A DNA stretch of 64,000 bases from Longimicrobium sp. (GCA_036387335.1 DASVTZ010000110.1:1-64000); one strand, 5' to 3'. Counted from the stretch's first letter, positions 1 through 8,488 are shown. Translations and numbers: made by a program. Notes: generated by a model from the sequence alone, not told the origin.

Positions 1-505
1 CGCGCCATTCCGGCGGGGCCTGCGGATGCGCGGCGTCCATCTCCTCCAGCGCCAGGTAGGTGGCGAGGTAGCCCGCGCGCTCCATTCCCGCCAGCGCGGC
101 GCCCGGCTGCGGAAGCGACGCCAGCATCCGCTCGTGCTCCGCGGCGCGGGCGCGGGCGGCGGCGGCCACCTCCGCCCAACCGGGAAGCGAGCGGAGCGAG
201 GCCAGGTCCGGGTCGCGCTCCAGCAGCAGGTCGTAGCCTTCGAAGCCGGCGTCCAGCGCGCGGCGAAGGAGCGCCAGCGCCTCGGGCGCGCGGCCGGCCA
301 GCGCCGCGCTGCACGCCGCGTTGTAGAGGTCCAGCGCCGAGGGTGAGGGCATGGCGGCGAGGCGGAGGTAGAGAGCGGCCGACGCCGGGTAGTCGTGCCG
401 GCCGTACGCCTGCGCGGCGGCGCTCCGCAGCGAGTCCGCGGACTGCGCGGCCAGCGGCGCCGCGCACAGCAGCAGGGCGGCGAGCGCCGCGACGGTCTTC
501 TTCAT
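1..505 (-). CDS. Secreted TPR-like protein, partial at left window edge
   Basis: Only the first 168 codons lie in the window. The ATG at 505 opens with a clear Sec signal peptide (MKKTVAALAALLLCAAPLAA, then QS). The mature part has alanine-rich helical repeats of TPR type, including an ALxLLRRALDAGFE-like segment followed by a DPDLASLRSLPGW stretch that is common in secreted TPR proteins. It starts 14 bases after the HlyD stop, so it is probably the last visible gene of the RiPP transcription unit. Its role there is unknown; a periplasmic scaffold or an immunity-related protein is possible but only a guess. Confidence 0.75.
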   Translation of the reverse strand, partial: MKKTVAALAALLLCAAPLAAQSADSLRSAAAQAYGRHDYPASAALYLRLAAMPSPSALDLYNAACSAALAGRAPEALALLRRALDAGFEGYDLLLERDPDLASLRSLPGWAEVAAAARARAAEHERMLASLPQPGAALAGMERAGYLATYLALEEMDAAHPQAPPEWR

Positions 506-519
506 CGGTGATGCTCCCC

Positions 520-2568
520 TCAGTCTGTACCGGAGCCGAGGACCTGGTCGAAGAGGCGGGCCACCAGGCGGCGGTCGCGCGTCACGATCTCTGCGTCGCC
601 GCGCATCTCCTGCCGGAAGGGGAGGCGGCGGCGGTAGGTGGTCACCAGGTCCTGTGGCACTTCCACCTCCACCAGGTACTGCGTCTCGTCGCTGTCCCGC
701 TTCTCCATGGCGAGTTGCGAGACTCGCGCCACCCGGCCCGCCACCGCCCCGAACTCGCGGGAGGGGAAGCTCTCCAGCCGCAGCAGCACCCGCTGCCCCA
801 CTTCCACCTTGCCGGCGCCGGCGGATGCCAGGAGCACGCGCCCCACGGCGCGCCCGCCCTCGGGGACGATGGCGAGGAGCGGCGCGCCCTGCTCCACGAA
901 CTGGTGCTCGGCCAGCGCGCGGAAGTTGGACACGCGCCCGGCGGAGGGCGCCCGCATCACGTTCTCCTGGTCCCACCGGGCCACGGCGCCGCGCAGGGTG
1001 GCGAGCGCCGCGCGCAGCGCCAGTCCCTGGTTGCGCCCCATGTCCTCCATGGACCTGCCCAGCTCCAGAAGCTGCGAGCGCGAGGCGGAGATCTGCACGT
1101 CGGCCGCGGCCACGGCGCTCTCCCCGTCCTGCATCGCGGAGCGGCGCTGGAGGTACTCGGCCTCCGCGCGCTCGGCGTCGGCCTCGGAGATCAGGCCGCG
1201 CGAGGCCATGGCGCGGGCACGGTCACGGTCGCGGCGGGCGAGATCCAGCTGGTCCGCCTGCACGCGCTGCTTGGCCGCCGCGTTGGCGCGCACCACCTGC
1301 TGGTCGCGGATCTGCTGCTCCACCTCCGCCACGCGCCGCGCGTCGTACCCCGCGGCGGACGATGCGCCGCGGTCGGAAAGGCTCTGCAGGAACGCCGCGT
1401 AGGCGGGGTGCAGGTCTCCCAGGCTGAGCATGGGGTCGAACGAGGCGGCGATGCGCCCCAGGTCGCCTCCCAGCTCACCCTCCACCTGCTCCAGCCGGCG
1501 CGAGAGCGCGAACACGTCCTCCCAGCGGGCGGAGCTGCGCAGCACCAGCAGGGGGGCGCCGGGCTTCACCCGCTCGCCGTCGCGCACGAAGAGGTGGGCC
1601 ACCTCGCCGCTCACGCGCGGCACCAGGCGCACCGGGGGCTCGGGGGTGGTGAGCACCACTTTGCCGCTCACCACGTCCGGATAGCGCACCAGCCAGCCCA
1701 CGGCGAAGAGCATGGCCACGGTGGCGAACACCAGCGTCGTACCCCAGCGCACCAGCCAGTGGGGGATGAAGCCGATGATCTCCTGCAGCTCCTCGCTGCG
1801 CAGGTTGAGGTCCGGCTCCGCGTCGGAGTCCGCCGGCTCGGAGCGCGCCGGGAGCGGGCGTGCGCTCGCTACCGGTACGGGCGCCGGCGCTTCGGGCTCC
1901 GCGGAGTCGTGGGGCGACGACAGGTCGATGCGGTGCGCGCCGGCCACCAGGTGCCTGCGGCCTCGGGCATCGGTCTCCACGCGCGCGGAGCGGGCCTCGG
2001 CGGGGGTGAGCACGACGCCGGGGAGCGGGGTGCGCTCGCCCGCGTGCAGCAGCACCGTCTGCCCCGCGTCGTCCTTGAGCACGATGGCCGGCTCGCTGCG
2101 CGTCTCTACCACCGGGGGGGCGGAGGCGGCGGGCGGGGCGGCGATCACCACCCGGTTCGGCCCGGCCACCAGGATGTGCCGGCCCGAGTCGTCCACCAGC
2201 ACGCGGGCGGCGGCGGCCTCCTGCGCCGTGAGCGAGAGCGGCGCGATCTCCACGCGGCGCCCGTCGAACGACACGTACGTGCGTCCCGTGGCGTCCGCCT
2301 CCACCCGCGCCAGGTGGCCGCCCAAGAGGCTCAGGTCGGGCGCCGCCGCCTCGGGGGGAGCGTCGCCCGCCGGGAGCGGGATCTCCTCGGCGCCCAGCAG
2401 CAGCACCCGGCGGCCGTTCTGGTCCTCCGCCACGCGAGCCTCGGGCACCGCCCCGCCGCCGTGCAGGCCGGGAAGGGGAATGCGCTGCATCCCAAAGACG
2501 AGCACCCGGTGCCCGGCACCGTCCACCACCACGCGGATCCCGCCGGCGGCCGTTCCGTTCGCGGACAT
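520..2568 (-). CDS. HlyD-family membrane fusion protein with N-terminal repeat domain (peptide exporter subunit)
   Basis: A 682-residue periplasmic adaptor protein, expected to link the adjacent C39-peptidase ABC exporter to an outer-membrane channel. I chose the ATG at 2568, four bases after the exporter stop; an in-frame TTG at 2583 would overlap the exporter. Residues ~10-240 hold about six imperfect ~40-residue repeats with the pattern V-x-x-D-x-x-G-R-x-x-L-V-x-G-x-x-R-I-x-L-P. One transmembrane helix follows (LVFATVAMLFAVGWLV), then the biotinyl-lipoyl-like strand (SGEVAHLFVRDGERVKPG), a long coiled coil and the C-terminal beta domain typical of bacteriocin HlyD proteins. The repeats are not part of a usual HlyD protein, which is about 400-450 residues. 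They would lie on the cytoplasmic side if the single helix has the standard orientation. Confidence 0.9.
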   Translation of the reverse strand: MSANGTAAGGIRVVVDGAGHRVLVFGMQRIPLPGLHGGGAVPEARVAEDQNGRRVLLLGAEEIPLPAGDAPPEAAAPDLSLLGGHLARVEADATGRTYVSFDGRRVEIAPLSLTAQEAAAARVLVDDSGRHILVAGPNRVVIAAPPAASAPPVVETRSEPAIVLKDDAGQTVLLHAGERTPLPGVVLTPAEARSARVETDARGRRHLVAGAHRIDLSSPHDSAEPEAPAPVPVASARPLPARSEPADSDAEPDLNLRSEELQEIIGFIPHWLVRWGTTLVFATVAMLFAVGWLVRYPDVVSGKVVLTTPEPPVRLVPRVSGEVAHLFVRDGERVKPGAPLLVLRSSARWEDVFALSRRLEQVEGELGGDLGRIAASFDPMLSLGDLHPAYAAFLQSLSDRGASSAAGYDARRVAEVEQQIRDQQVVRANAAAKQRVQADQLDLARRDRDRARAMASRGLISEADAERAEAEYLQRRSAMQDGESAVAAADVQISASRSQLLELGRSMEDMGRNQGLALRAALATLRGAVARWDQENVMRAPSAGRVSNFRALAEHQFVEQGAPLLAIVPEGGRAVGRVLLASAGAGKVEVGQRVLLRLESFPSREFGAVAGRVARVSQLAMEKRDSDETQYLVEVEVPQDLVTTYRRRLPFRQEMRGDAEIVTRDRRLVARLFDQVLGSGTD

Positions 2569-2572
2569 GGCG

Positions 2573-4822
2573 TCAGCTCCCAAGCTCGAGTTGGTTCTTC
2601 ACCAGCGTGTAGTAGTGGCCGCGCAGCGCGGCGAGATCTTCGTGCGTGCCGCGCTCCACCACGCGCCCGCGGTCCAGCACCACGATCTGGTCGGCGTTCT
2701 TCACCGTGCTCAGCCGGTGCGCCACGATCACCACCGTGCGCCCGCGGAACTCGTCCTGCAGCCGCCCCATGATCGCCTTCTCGTTGTTGGCGTCCAGCGC
2801 GCTGGTGGCCTCGTCGAACAGCAGGTACTTGGGCTGCTTGTAGACGGCCCGGGCGATCAGGAGGCGCTGCTTCTGCCCCTGGCTCATCCCCAGCCCGTCG
2901 CGGCCCACGCGCGTGTTGTAGCCCAGAGGCAGCGTTTCCACGTACTCGCGGATGTTCGCCACCGTCACCGCGTGGAGGAGGCGGCGCTGGTCCACCGTGT
3001 CCTCGCCCACCGCGATGTTCCCCGCGATGGTGTCGGAGAAGAGCTGCCCGTCCTGGAGCACCGCGCCGCACTGGCTGCGCCAGCTGCGGGCCGAGAGGGT
3101 GCCCAGGGCGCTCCCCCCCACCGCGATGTCGCCGCGCGACGGGTTGTAGAACTTCAGCAGCAGCTTAAGCAGCGTCGTCTTTCCGCTCCCGCTGGCGCCC
3201 ACGATGGCGGTCACCTTGCCGTCGGGGATCTCCATCTCCACGTCCTTGAGCACCTCCTCGCCCAGCGCGCCGCCGTAGCCGAAGCCCACGCCGCGCAGCG
3301 AGATGGAGCCTTCCTCCGGCAGATCCACGATCTTCTCGCCCGGCTCCTCCTCGTCCGGGTGCCCGTGCAGCTCGCCCAGCCGCTCGGCCGAGATGCGCGC
3401 GTCCTGCGCGTTGTGCACGATGGCGACGAGCTGCCCCAGCGGGCCGTTGAGCTGGCCCAGGATGTACTGCACCGCCAGCAGCATTCCCAGCGTCAGCTCG
3501 CCGTCGATCACCAGCTTGGCGCCCAGGAAGGTGATGAAGATGTTCTTCATCTCGTTGATGGCGATGGAGCCGCCGTCCTCGAACTGGCCGAGCGAGAGGG
3601 ACTTGAGGTTCACGCGAAAGAGCCGCGCCTGGATGCGCTCCCACGCCCACCGCTTCTGCTGCTCCGCGTTGGCCAGCTTGATCTCGCTGATCCCGCCCAC
3701 CAGCTCCACCAGCGCGCTCTGCGTGCGGGCCTGCTCCGCGAACTTCTGGTAGTCCAGCTCCTTGCGCCGCTTGAGGAAGAGGAGCGAGTACACCACGTAG
3801 AGCGCGCTCCCCACCGCGAACACCCCAAAGATTGCCCAGCTGTACACCGCCAGCACCACGCTGAACACCGTCAGCGTCATTACCGAGAAGAGCGTCTGCA
3901 GGATGGTGCCGGTAAGGAACTGCTGGATGCGGGTGTGGTCCTGCACACGCTGCAGGATGTCGCCCACGTGGCGCGTGTCGAAGAAGGGGACCGGCAGGCG
4001 CAGCAGCTTGGCCAGGAAGTCGGATATGATGGAGACGTAGATGCGCGTCCCCACGTGGAACAGGATGCGATTGCGGATGAACTCCACCGACGTGCGGCTG
4101 GCGAGCAGCGCGAGCTGCGCCAGCAGCACCACGTTCACGAAGCCGATGTCCTGGTGCCCGATCCCATGGTCCACCAGCGCCTGCGTAAGGAAGGGGAAGA
4201 CGAGCTGCAGCAGGCTCGCCACCATCATCCCCAGCGCCACCTGCGTGAACAGACCGCGGTAGCTGCGCACGTAGCCCAGCAGGAAGCGCAGGCCGGCGCG
4301 GCTGTTGTCGCCCGCGTCGTCCTGCTCGTAGAACGCCGGCGTGGGCTCCAGCAGCAGCGCCACGCCGCGGTCGCTGGCGGCACCTCCGTCGTGGAGCCAG
4401 CCGCGCGTGAACTCCTCGTGCGTGTAGCTGAGCTCGCCGTCGGCGGGGTCCGCCACGTACACCCGGTCGCGCGTCACCCGGTGCACCACCACGAAGTGGT
4501 TCTGCCGCCAGTGAACGATGCAGGGAAGAGGCGCCTCGCCCCCCAGCGCGGCCAGCGTGGTGCGCACGGAAAGGGTGCGGAAGCCCACCGCCTCGGCCGC
4601 GTAGGCGATGCCCAGCAGCGAGACGCCGCCGCGGTCGATGCAGGCGCGCGCCCGCATCTCGCGCTGGCTGAAGCGCTTGCCGTGGTGGCTGGCCACCATG
4701 CGCACGCAGGTGGGGCCGCAGTCCATCGCGTCGAACTGGCGGAGCGAGGGAAAGGTGGGCTTCAGGCGCGGGCGGGCGCGCAGTATGGAGGAGGACATTC
4801 GAAGGCGGGGTCGCGGGGTCAC
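2573..4822 (-). CDS. Peptidase C39-containing ABC transporter (leader-cleaving peptide exporter)
   Basis: A 749-residue protein that should cut precursor leaders after Gly-Gly and export the core. The N-terminal C39 domain shows Gln29, Cys35 (in DCGPTC), His109 (QNHFVVVH) and Asp125 (VADPADG), the expected oxyanion and catalytic residues. A six-helix ABC membrane domain follows. The ATPase domain begins around residue 490 with Walker A GASGSGKTT, signature MSQGQKQR, Walker B YLLFDEATSALD and the switch histidine IVAHRLSTV. The start is GTG at 4822, one base after the upstream stop; an ATG at 4798 is an alternative. Neighbouring precursors with an IKGG junction are the obvious substrates. All catalytic motifs are intact. 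Confidence 0.93.
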   Translation of the reverse strand: MTPRPRLRMSSSILRARPRLKPTFPSLRQFDAMDCGPTCVRMVASHHGKRFSQREMRARACIDRGGVSLLGIAYAAEAVGFRTLSVRTTLAALGGEAPLPCIVHWRQNHFVVVHRVTRDRVYVADPADGELSYTHEEFTRGWLHDGGAASDRGVALLLEPTPAFYEQDDAGDNSRAGLRFLLGYVRSYRGLFTQVALGMMVASLLQLVFPFLTQALVDHGIGHQDIGFVNVVLLAQLALLASRTSVEFIRNRILFHVGTRIYVSIISDFLAKLLRLPVPFFDTRHVGDILQRVQDHTRIQQFLTGTILQTLFSVMTLTVFSVVLAVYSWAIFGVFAVGSALYVVYSLLFLKRRKELDYQKFAEQARTQSALVELVGGISEIKLANAEQQKRWAWERIQARLFRVNLKSLSLGQFEDGGSIAINEMKNIFITFLGAKLVIDGELTLGMLLAVQYILGQLNGPLGQLVAIVHNAQDARISAERLGELHGHPDEEEPGEKIVDLPEEGSISLRGVGFGYGGALGEEVLKDVEMEIPDGKVTAIVGASGSGKTTLLKLLLKFYNPSRGDIAVGGSALGTLSARSWRSQCGAVLQDGQLFSDTIAGNIAVGEDTVDQRRLLHAVTVANIREYVETLPLGYNTRVGRDGLGMSQGQKQRLLIARAVYKQPKYLLFDEATSALDANNEKAIMGRLQDEFRGRTVVIVAHRLSTVKNADQIVVLDRGRVVERGTHEDLAALRGHYYTLVKNQLELGS

Positions 4823-4823
4823 G

Positions 4824-5885
4824 TCAGCGCGCCGCGGCGGGCGCGCTGGCGGGGAAGGGGGCGGGGTCTCCGCCCCACTCCGCCGTATACGGGTCGTAGC
4901 TGCAGCGGGCCGGCTTGCTGAGGGCGTCGGCGGGGTCGCGCACCCAGGCGCGGCAGTCGGTGCACACGTAGCGGAACTCGCAGTCGCGGCACGTCGCCAC
5001 CTGGTCCTTGGTCACTCCCCAGTGCTGGCGGAAGCCGTCGGCCTCCAGCGCGGTGGCGAGCGGCACCCGCGCCGCGTTGCCGAACGCGCGGGGCATCGAC
5101 GGGCAGTTGCGGATCTCGCCGTACTCGTCTACCGAGATCTTGCGGTTGAGGCACGAGTTGGCCGTGCTCGCCTCGGTGAATGCGCCCATGTTGACGGCGA
5201 AGACGGCCGGGTGCACCTGCCCGCAGTGCGAGTGGTGGTCGATCGCCTGCGTGGTGTAGTGCACCGGCGTGTCGCCCCGCCTGAACTCCTGCGTGCGCCC
5301 CTGGGGGGCCGAGTGCACCAGCATGGACGACACGCGCTGGTGGCGGAACACCAGCTCCGCCATCTCCTGCGCGCTCCACTCGTCGGACCAGGGAAAGACC
5401 ACCTCGATGGTGCGCAGGCGGCTGCCGGCGGCCTCGGCCAGCGCCGCGTCCAGCCGGGCGAGCGGCCACGGGGCGAACACGCGCAGCTCCAGCGCCCGGC
5501 ACCCCAGCCCGTCCAGCTGGCGGACCAGCGAAGCGAAGTCGTGGTCCGATGCGGGGCCTACGTCCACGATGGCGTTGCTCACCAGCCCCGGGTGGTCCCA
5601 CGAGAGGTCCAGGTCGGGAAAGGCGTCCGGGTCGTCGCACCAGAAGCCCAGCTCGTTTTCCAGGAGGAAGGTGAAGTACTCCTCCAGCGTCTCGGCCGCG
5701 GCGGGCCCGTAGATGCAGCGCAGCTCCGCCAGTGTGCGTCCGCGCCCCGCCGTGACCACCTCGTGCAGCCCGTTGGGGACGGGGTGCACGCGGCCGCGCT
5801 GCAGGTCGCAGATGGTGCTGCGCCGGGCGCCGCGCACGGGAACGCAGTTGGCGAACAGCACGAACGGCTTGTCTTCGTGGAGCAT
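4824..5885 (-). CDS. gwsS: SPASM-domain peptide maturase, grasp-with-spasm type
   Basis: A 353-residue protein whose C-terminal third is cysteine-rich: Cys in HSHCGQ, NSCLNRK and RNCPSMP, a CRDCEFRYVCTDC cluster, and a last Cys in ARCSYDPY. This is the layout of a SPASM iron-sulfur domain. I see no CxxxCxxC radical-SAM motif in the N-terminal half. This agrees with my recollection that GwsS-type proteins of grasp-with-spasm loci are SPASM proteins without the canonical radical-SAM motif. The gene starts four bases after the small upstream gene and is followed within one base by the exporter, so it is co-transcribed. The chemistry is unknown; it may be a leader-binding or redox partner of the ATP-grasp enzyme rather than a true radical enzyme. 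Confidence 0.8.
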   Translation of the reverse strand: MLHEDKPFVLFANCVPVRGARRSTICDLQRGRVHPVPNGLHEVVTAGRGRTLAELRCIYGPAAAETLEEYFTFLLENELGFWCDDPDAFPDLDLSWDHPGLVSNAIVDVGPASDHDFASLVRQLDGLGCRALELRVFAPWPLARLDAALAEAAGSRLRTIEVVFPWSDEWSAQEMAELVFRHQRVSSMLVHSAPQGRTQEFRRGDTPVHYTTQAIDHHSHCGQVHPAVFAVNMGAFTEASTANSCLNRKISVDEYGEIRNCPSMPRAFGNAARVPLATALEADGFRQHWGVTKDQVATCRDCEFRYVCTDCRAWVRDPADALSKPARCSYDPYTAEWGGDPAPFPASAPAAAR

Positions 5886-5889
5886 GGCG

Positions 5890-6099
5890 TCACACCTCCA
5901 TGCCGACGCAGCGGGAGATCGTCTTGTAGAAGCCGGCGCAGCCGTACACCTGCGCGCGGTGCCAGTCGCTGTGCGCGGTGCGCGTGACCTCGGGGGGCGT
6001 GGGCGCCACGCGCAGGTAGCCGTACGCCAGCGGCACCGCCGCGGGGTCGCTCGCCAGGCCGGCGATGGCCGGCGGGGGGGTGGGGTTCTCGGCGCTCAC
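5890..6099 (-). CDS. Small 69-residue protein of the RiPP operon, unknown function
   Basis: The ATG overlaps the ATP-grasp stop by four bases (ATGA), and the SPASM gene starts four bases downstream, so it is translationally coupled inside the maturation operon. The protein has a proline/alanine-rich N-terminus and a C-terminal half rich in aromatic residues (SDWHRAQVYGCAGFYKTI), with two cysteines about ten residues apart. It has no signal peptide and no double-glycine leader, so it does not look like a fourth precursor. A partner or adaptor for the maturases, or an immunity peptide, is possible. I do not recognise the family. Confidence 0.65.
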   Translation of the reverse strand: MSAENPTPPPAIAGLASDPAAVPLAYGYLRVAPTPPEVTRTAHSDWHRAQVYGCAGFYKTISRCVGMEV

Positions 6100-7079
6100 T
6101 GGGCCTCCGTGCGGATCAGGTACTCGGCGACGCGCCGGTACAGCGGGTAGTTGCAGGGCTCCGCCACCATCGCGAACTGCCCCACCGGGTTCACTTCAAG
6201 AAAGACGTGCCGCCCGTCCGGCGTGCGGATCAGGTCCAGCGACCCCGTCTCCAGGCGCATCTCGGCCATGAAGCGGTGCACCGCCGCTTCCACGTCCGCC
6301 GGCAGGCGGTAGGGGACGTTGCGGTTGGGGTGGACGTGGTTGTAGAGGCGGAAGTCCACCGCGGTCTGCTCGTCGGCCTGCGAGAAGATCGCCATCGGCC
6401 AGCACTCGCCGTCCAGGTAGAAGACGCGCAGCTCGCAGTTCTTTTCCACGCGCGCCTGCAGCAGCGAGGGGAAGAAGGCTTCCGGAAGCGCGAGCGCGTC
6501 GTCGCGGGTCACCACCGAGGTGTAGGTGGCCCAGCTTCGCCCCTCTTCGTCGGGAAACATCTCGCCGTCGCTGGCGCACTTGGTGATGGCGTCGCCGTGC
6601 TCGTCGATGAAGGCCAGCACCTCGGCGCGCTGGTTGGTCACCAGCGTTTCGGGGATCTCCAGCCCGGCGCGCCGCGCGAGCCGCAGCGCGCGCACCTTGT
6701 TCACGGCCACGGGGCGGGAGAGCCAGGGCTGCTCCTCCATCAGCGCGAACACGGACTGCGAGACGGCGTGGACCTCGGAGGCCAGGTGGCGCTGCGCCAG
6801 CTGCCGGAGCTCGGGCGTCGTGTCGGGCAGGGCTCCCACCCCACGCAGCGTGTGCCACCGGCGCCGCCACACCGCGCCGACCTCTGCGCCGCCGATCTCG
6901 CGGCCGCCCACCTGCAGCCGCAGGTCGTCGCGGCCGGGGCCCAACCGCACGGCGAACGCGCCGCCCTCGGTGAGGTCTTCGCCGTTCAGGCGCGTGGCGT
7001 CGCCGCCCAGGTGCTCGATCCAGTCCTGCACTACGTCGGTGGTGGCCTCGTACGCCGCCTGGCTCAAAACCAAGATCAT
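6096..7079 (-). CDS. gwsG: ATP-grasp peptide ligase (graspetide-type, grasp-with-spasm)
   Basis: A 327-residue ATP-grasp enzyme related to the microviridin ligases, expected to join acidic side chains of the precursor core to Ser/Thr hydroxyls (ester) or Lys (amide). I chose the ATG at 7079 because MILVLSQAAYEATTDVVQDW is the usual start of this family; the upstream in-frame codons are low-complexity. The C-terminal half has the ATP-grasp metal and nucleotide core: SLLQARVEKNCELRVFYLDG, then GSLDLIRTPDGRHVFLEVNP and GQFAMVAEPCNYPL, with the metal-binding E and N in LEVNP. It lies downstream of three precursor genes and overlaps the next small gene by four bases. Confidence 0.88.
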   Translation of the reverse strand: MILVLSQAAYEATTDVVQDWIEHLGGDATRLNGEDLTEGGAFAVRLGPGRDDLRLQVGGREIGGAEVGAVWRRRWHTLRGVGALPDTTPELRQLAQRHLASEVHAVSQSVFALMEEQPWLSRPVAVNKVRALRLARRAGLEIPETLVTNQRAEVLAFIDEHGDAITKCASDGEMFPDEEGRSWATYTSVVTRDDALALPEAFFPSLLQARVEKNCELRVFYLDGECWPMAIFSQADEQTAVDFRLYNHVHPNRNVPYRLPADVEAAVHRFMAEMRLETGSLDLIRTPDGRHVFLEVNPVGQFAMVAEPCNYPLYRRVAEYLIRTEAQ

Positions 7080-7210
7080 CGTTCGCCGCTGCGCTGCATG
7101 GGTTTTCCGGCTCGCGCGGCAAGTGCCCTGGGCCCACTGCCCGGGGTGCCACGCGTATGAAATCAGTAAGGAGTGTCGATTGATCGGGCTGATTGTGTTG
7201 AGTCCGGGGG

Positions 7211-7240
7211 GTGGAGAGAGGGCCGGAGTCCCCTCTCCAC
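7211..7240 (-). terminator. Stem-loop between precursor 1 and the ATP-grasp gene
   Basis: The arms at 7211-7222 and 7231-7240 pair (right arm CCCTCTCCAC, left arm with a short bulge). There is no U tract. A similar G/A-rich hairpin follows precursor 2 and a degenerate one follows precursor 3, which supports a functional role such as mRNA protection or attenuation. Confidence 0.45.
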
Positions 7241-7262
7241 CATCCGAAGAACCTCGTTGTCG

Positions 7263-7296
7263 GGCGGTGGCGGCACGGCGTGGTGCCGCCACCGCC
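7263..7296 (-). terminator. Strong stem-loop immediately after precursor 1
   Basis: A perfect 14-bp GC stem (arms 7263-7276 and 7283-7296) with a 6-base loop, 8 bases beyond the precursor 1 stop codon. No U tract follows, so it is more likely a partial terminator or an RNA-stability element that keeps precursor mRNA more abundant than enzyme mRNA. This is inferred from position. Confidence 0.55.
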
Positions 7297-7304
7297 GAGC
7301 CGTG

Positions 7305-7508
7305 TTACGCCAGCTGCGTCGACGGCTGCTGCGGCGCCGGGCTCTCGTCGGTGAACACGTCCTTGTCGAGGCCGATGTACTGGCCGTTGACCCACGTGTT
7401 GCTCCACACGGTGCTGGAGGTGGCCTGAGCCAGCCCGCCCTTGATCGCGGCGGCTTCGGTGGTGCTCATCGGGGCGAACAGGTCGTTCTTGAGGGACTCG
7501 AGCTTCAT
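7305..7508 (-). CDS. RiPP precursor peptide 1 (graspetide-type, double-glycine leader)
   Basis: A 67-residue peptide. The leader MKLESLKNDLFAPMS... ends in IKGG at residues 24-25, the cut site for the C39 exporter, leaving a 42-residue core. The core holds a Ser/Thr-rich segment (TSSTVWSNTW), then NGQYIGLDKDVFTDE, then a Pro/Gln tail. Possible cross-link partners are hydroxyls at core positions 5-13 and 28 and Lys24, against acids Asp23, Asp25, Asp29 and Glu30; the linkage pattern is not known. The start is chosen by conservation with two paralogues and an AGGAG ribosome site within a palindromic GGAGATCCTCC before the ATG. It is nearest to the ATP-grasp gene. Confidence 0.9.
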   Translation of the reverse strand: MKLESLKNDLFAPMSTTEAAAIKGGLAQATSSTVWSNTWVNGQYIGLDKDVFTDESPAPQQPSTQLA

Positions 7509-7767
7509 GGGAGGATCTCTTGGTACGGTGGTGTGAAAGGTGGCCGCGGTCGCGGCCGGGGGGTACTGCAATGTTTTACAGCGGGACGTGTGAAATGATG
7601 GATTGTCCAACACCATGATCGAGTAATTCGCGCCACCGCCCGTCGCTCGGCATGCGGCCGCGCTATCGAGCGTAGTGCGGCCCGGCGCGCCCCGCTGGCG
7701 GAGATCAGCGCGCGAGAGGAAACACGGAAAGAAAAGTAAATTTAGTCCGATTGTATTTTTGGGTAGT

Positions 7768-7797
7768 GTGGAGGGGAGACCTGCGCCTCCCCTCCAC
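7768..7797 (-). terminator. Stem-loop after precursor 2
   Basis: A perfect 11-bp stem (GTGGAGGGGAG with CTCCCCTCCAC) around an 8-base loop, about 60 bases beyond the precursor 2 stop. It resembles the hairpin at 7211-7240. It lacks a U tract on the minus strand, so a role in RNA stability or attenuation is as likely as termination. Confidence 0.5.
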
Positions 7798-7856
7798 CCG
7801 GGAGCCTTCAGAGAGCGGTGGCCGCGGTTGCGGCCGTACTACAGGGTGCTGATGTG

Positions 7857-8060
7857 TTACGCGAGCTGCGTCGCCGGCTGCTGCGGGGCCGGGCTCTCGT
7901 CGGTGAACACGTCCTTGTCGAGGCCGATGTACTGGCCGTTGACCCACGTGTTGCTCCACACGGTGCTGGAGGTGGCCTGGGCCAGCCCGCCCTTGATCGC
8001 GGCGGCCTCGGTGGTGCTCATCGGAGCGAACAGGTCGTTCTTGAGGGACTCGAGCTTCAT
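7857..8060 (-). CDS. RiPP precursor peptide 2 (graspetide-type, double-glycine leader)
   Basis: A 67-residue paralogue of precursor 1. It differs by one residue near the C-terminus (QQPATQLA instead of QQPSTQLA); leader, IKGG cleavage site and the rest of the core are the same. The ATG at 8060 has the same palindromic ribosome-site region and the same GC-rich 5' leader as its two neighbours. Such close identity at the DNA level points to recent tandem duplication or gene conversion. Expected fate: modification by the ATP-grasp/SPASM pair, cleavage after Gly25, export. Confidence 0.9.
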   Translation of the reverse strand: MKLESLKNDLFAPMSTTEAAAIKGGLAQATSSTVWSNTWVNGQYIGLDKDVFTDESPAPQQPATQLA

Positions 8061-8488
8061 GGGAGGATCTCCTGGTACGGTGGTGTGAAAGGTGGCCGCG
8101 GTCGCGGCCGGGGGGTGCTGCGTGGGGGTACCTGCCGGCTCCGGACGAGAGCCTGTCGCAAATATCAGTTTACGGCAGACGCGACTGCGTGGTAAAACCT
8201 CATCCGTAGCTATTTCTCTGCGCGCCAGGCAGTACGCGGGGTCGGAAGCACGGCGGCGCGGTGAAAACCTACCGCGTTTTCGTGGTCCGGTGGCCGGCGC
8301 GTGGCGATTCCGGGGAACTATCCCGGCTGCCTCACGCCCGCAGAGTGTTCGAACAACGTCTCTTTCGGTGATTGCGGAATGTGGAGAGGAGGAAGTGGCA
8401 CCTCTCCGCCCGGCGAGCCTCTGGAGAGCGGTGGCCGCGGTTCGCGCGGCCAGGGTACTGCGGTTGCGCTGCTGGTACGGCGAGCTGC

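Noticed and set aside
343-4921. Long plus-strand open frames opposite the HlyD and ABC exporter genes
   Set aside because: They are antisense frames kept open by high GC; their translations are Arg/His/Ala-rich and show no domains, whereas the minus-strand frames carry clear catalytic motifs.
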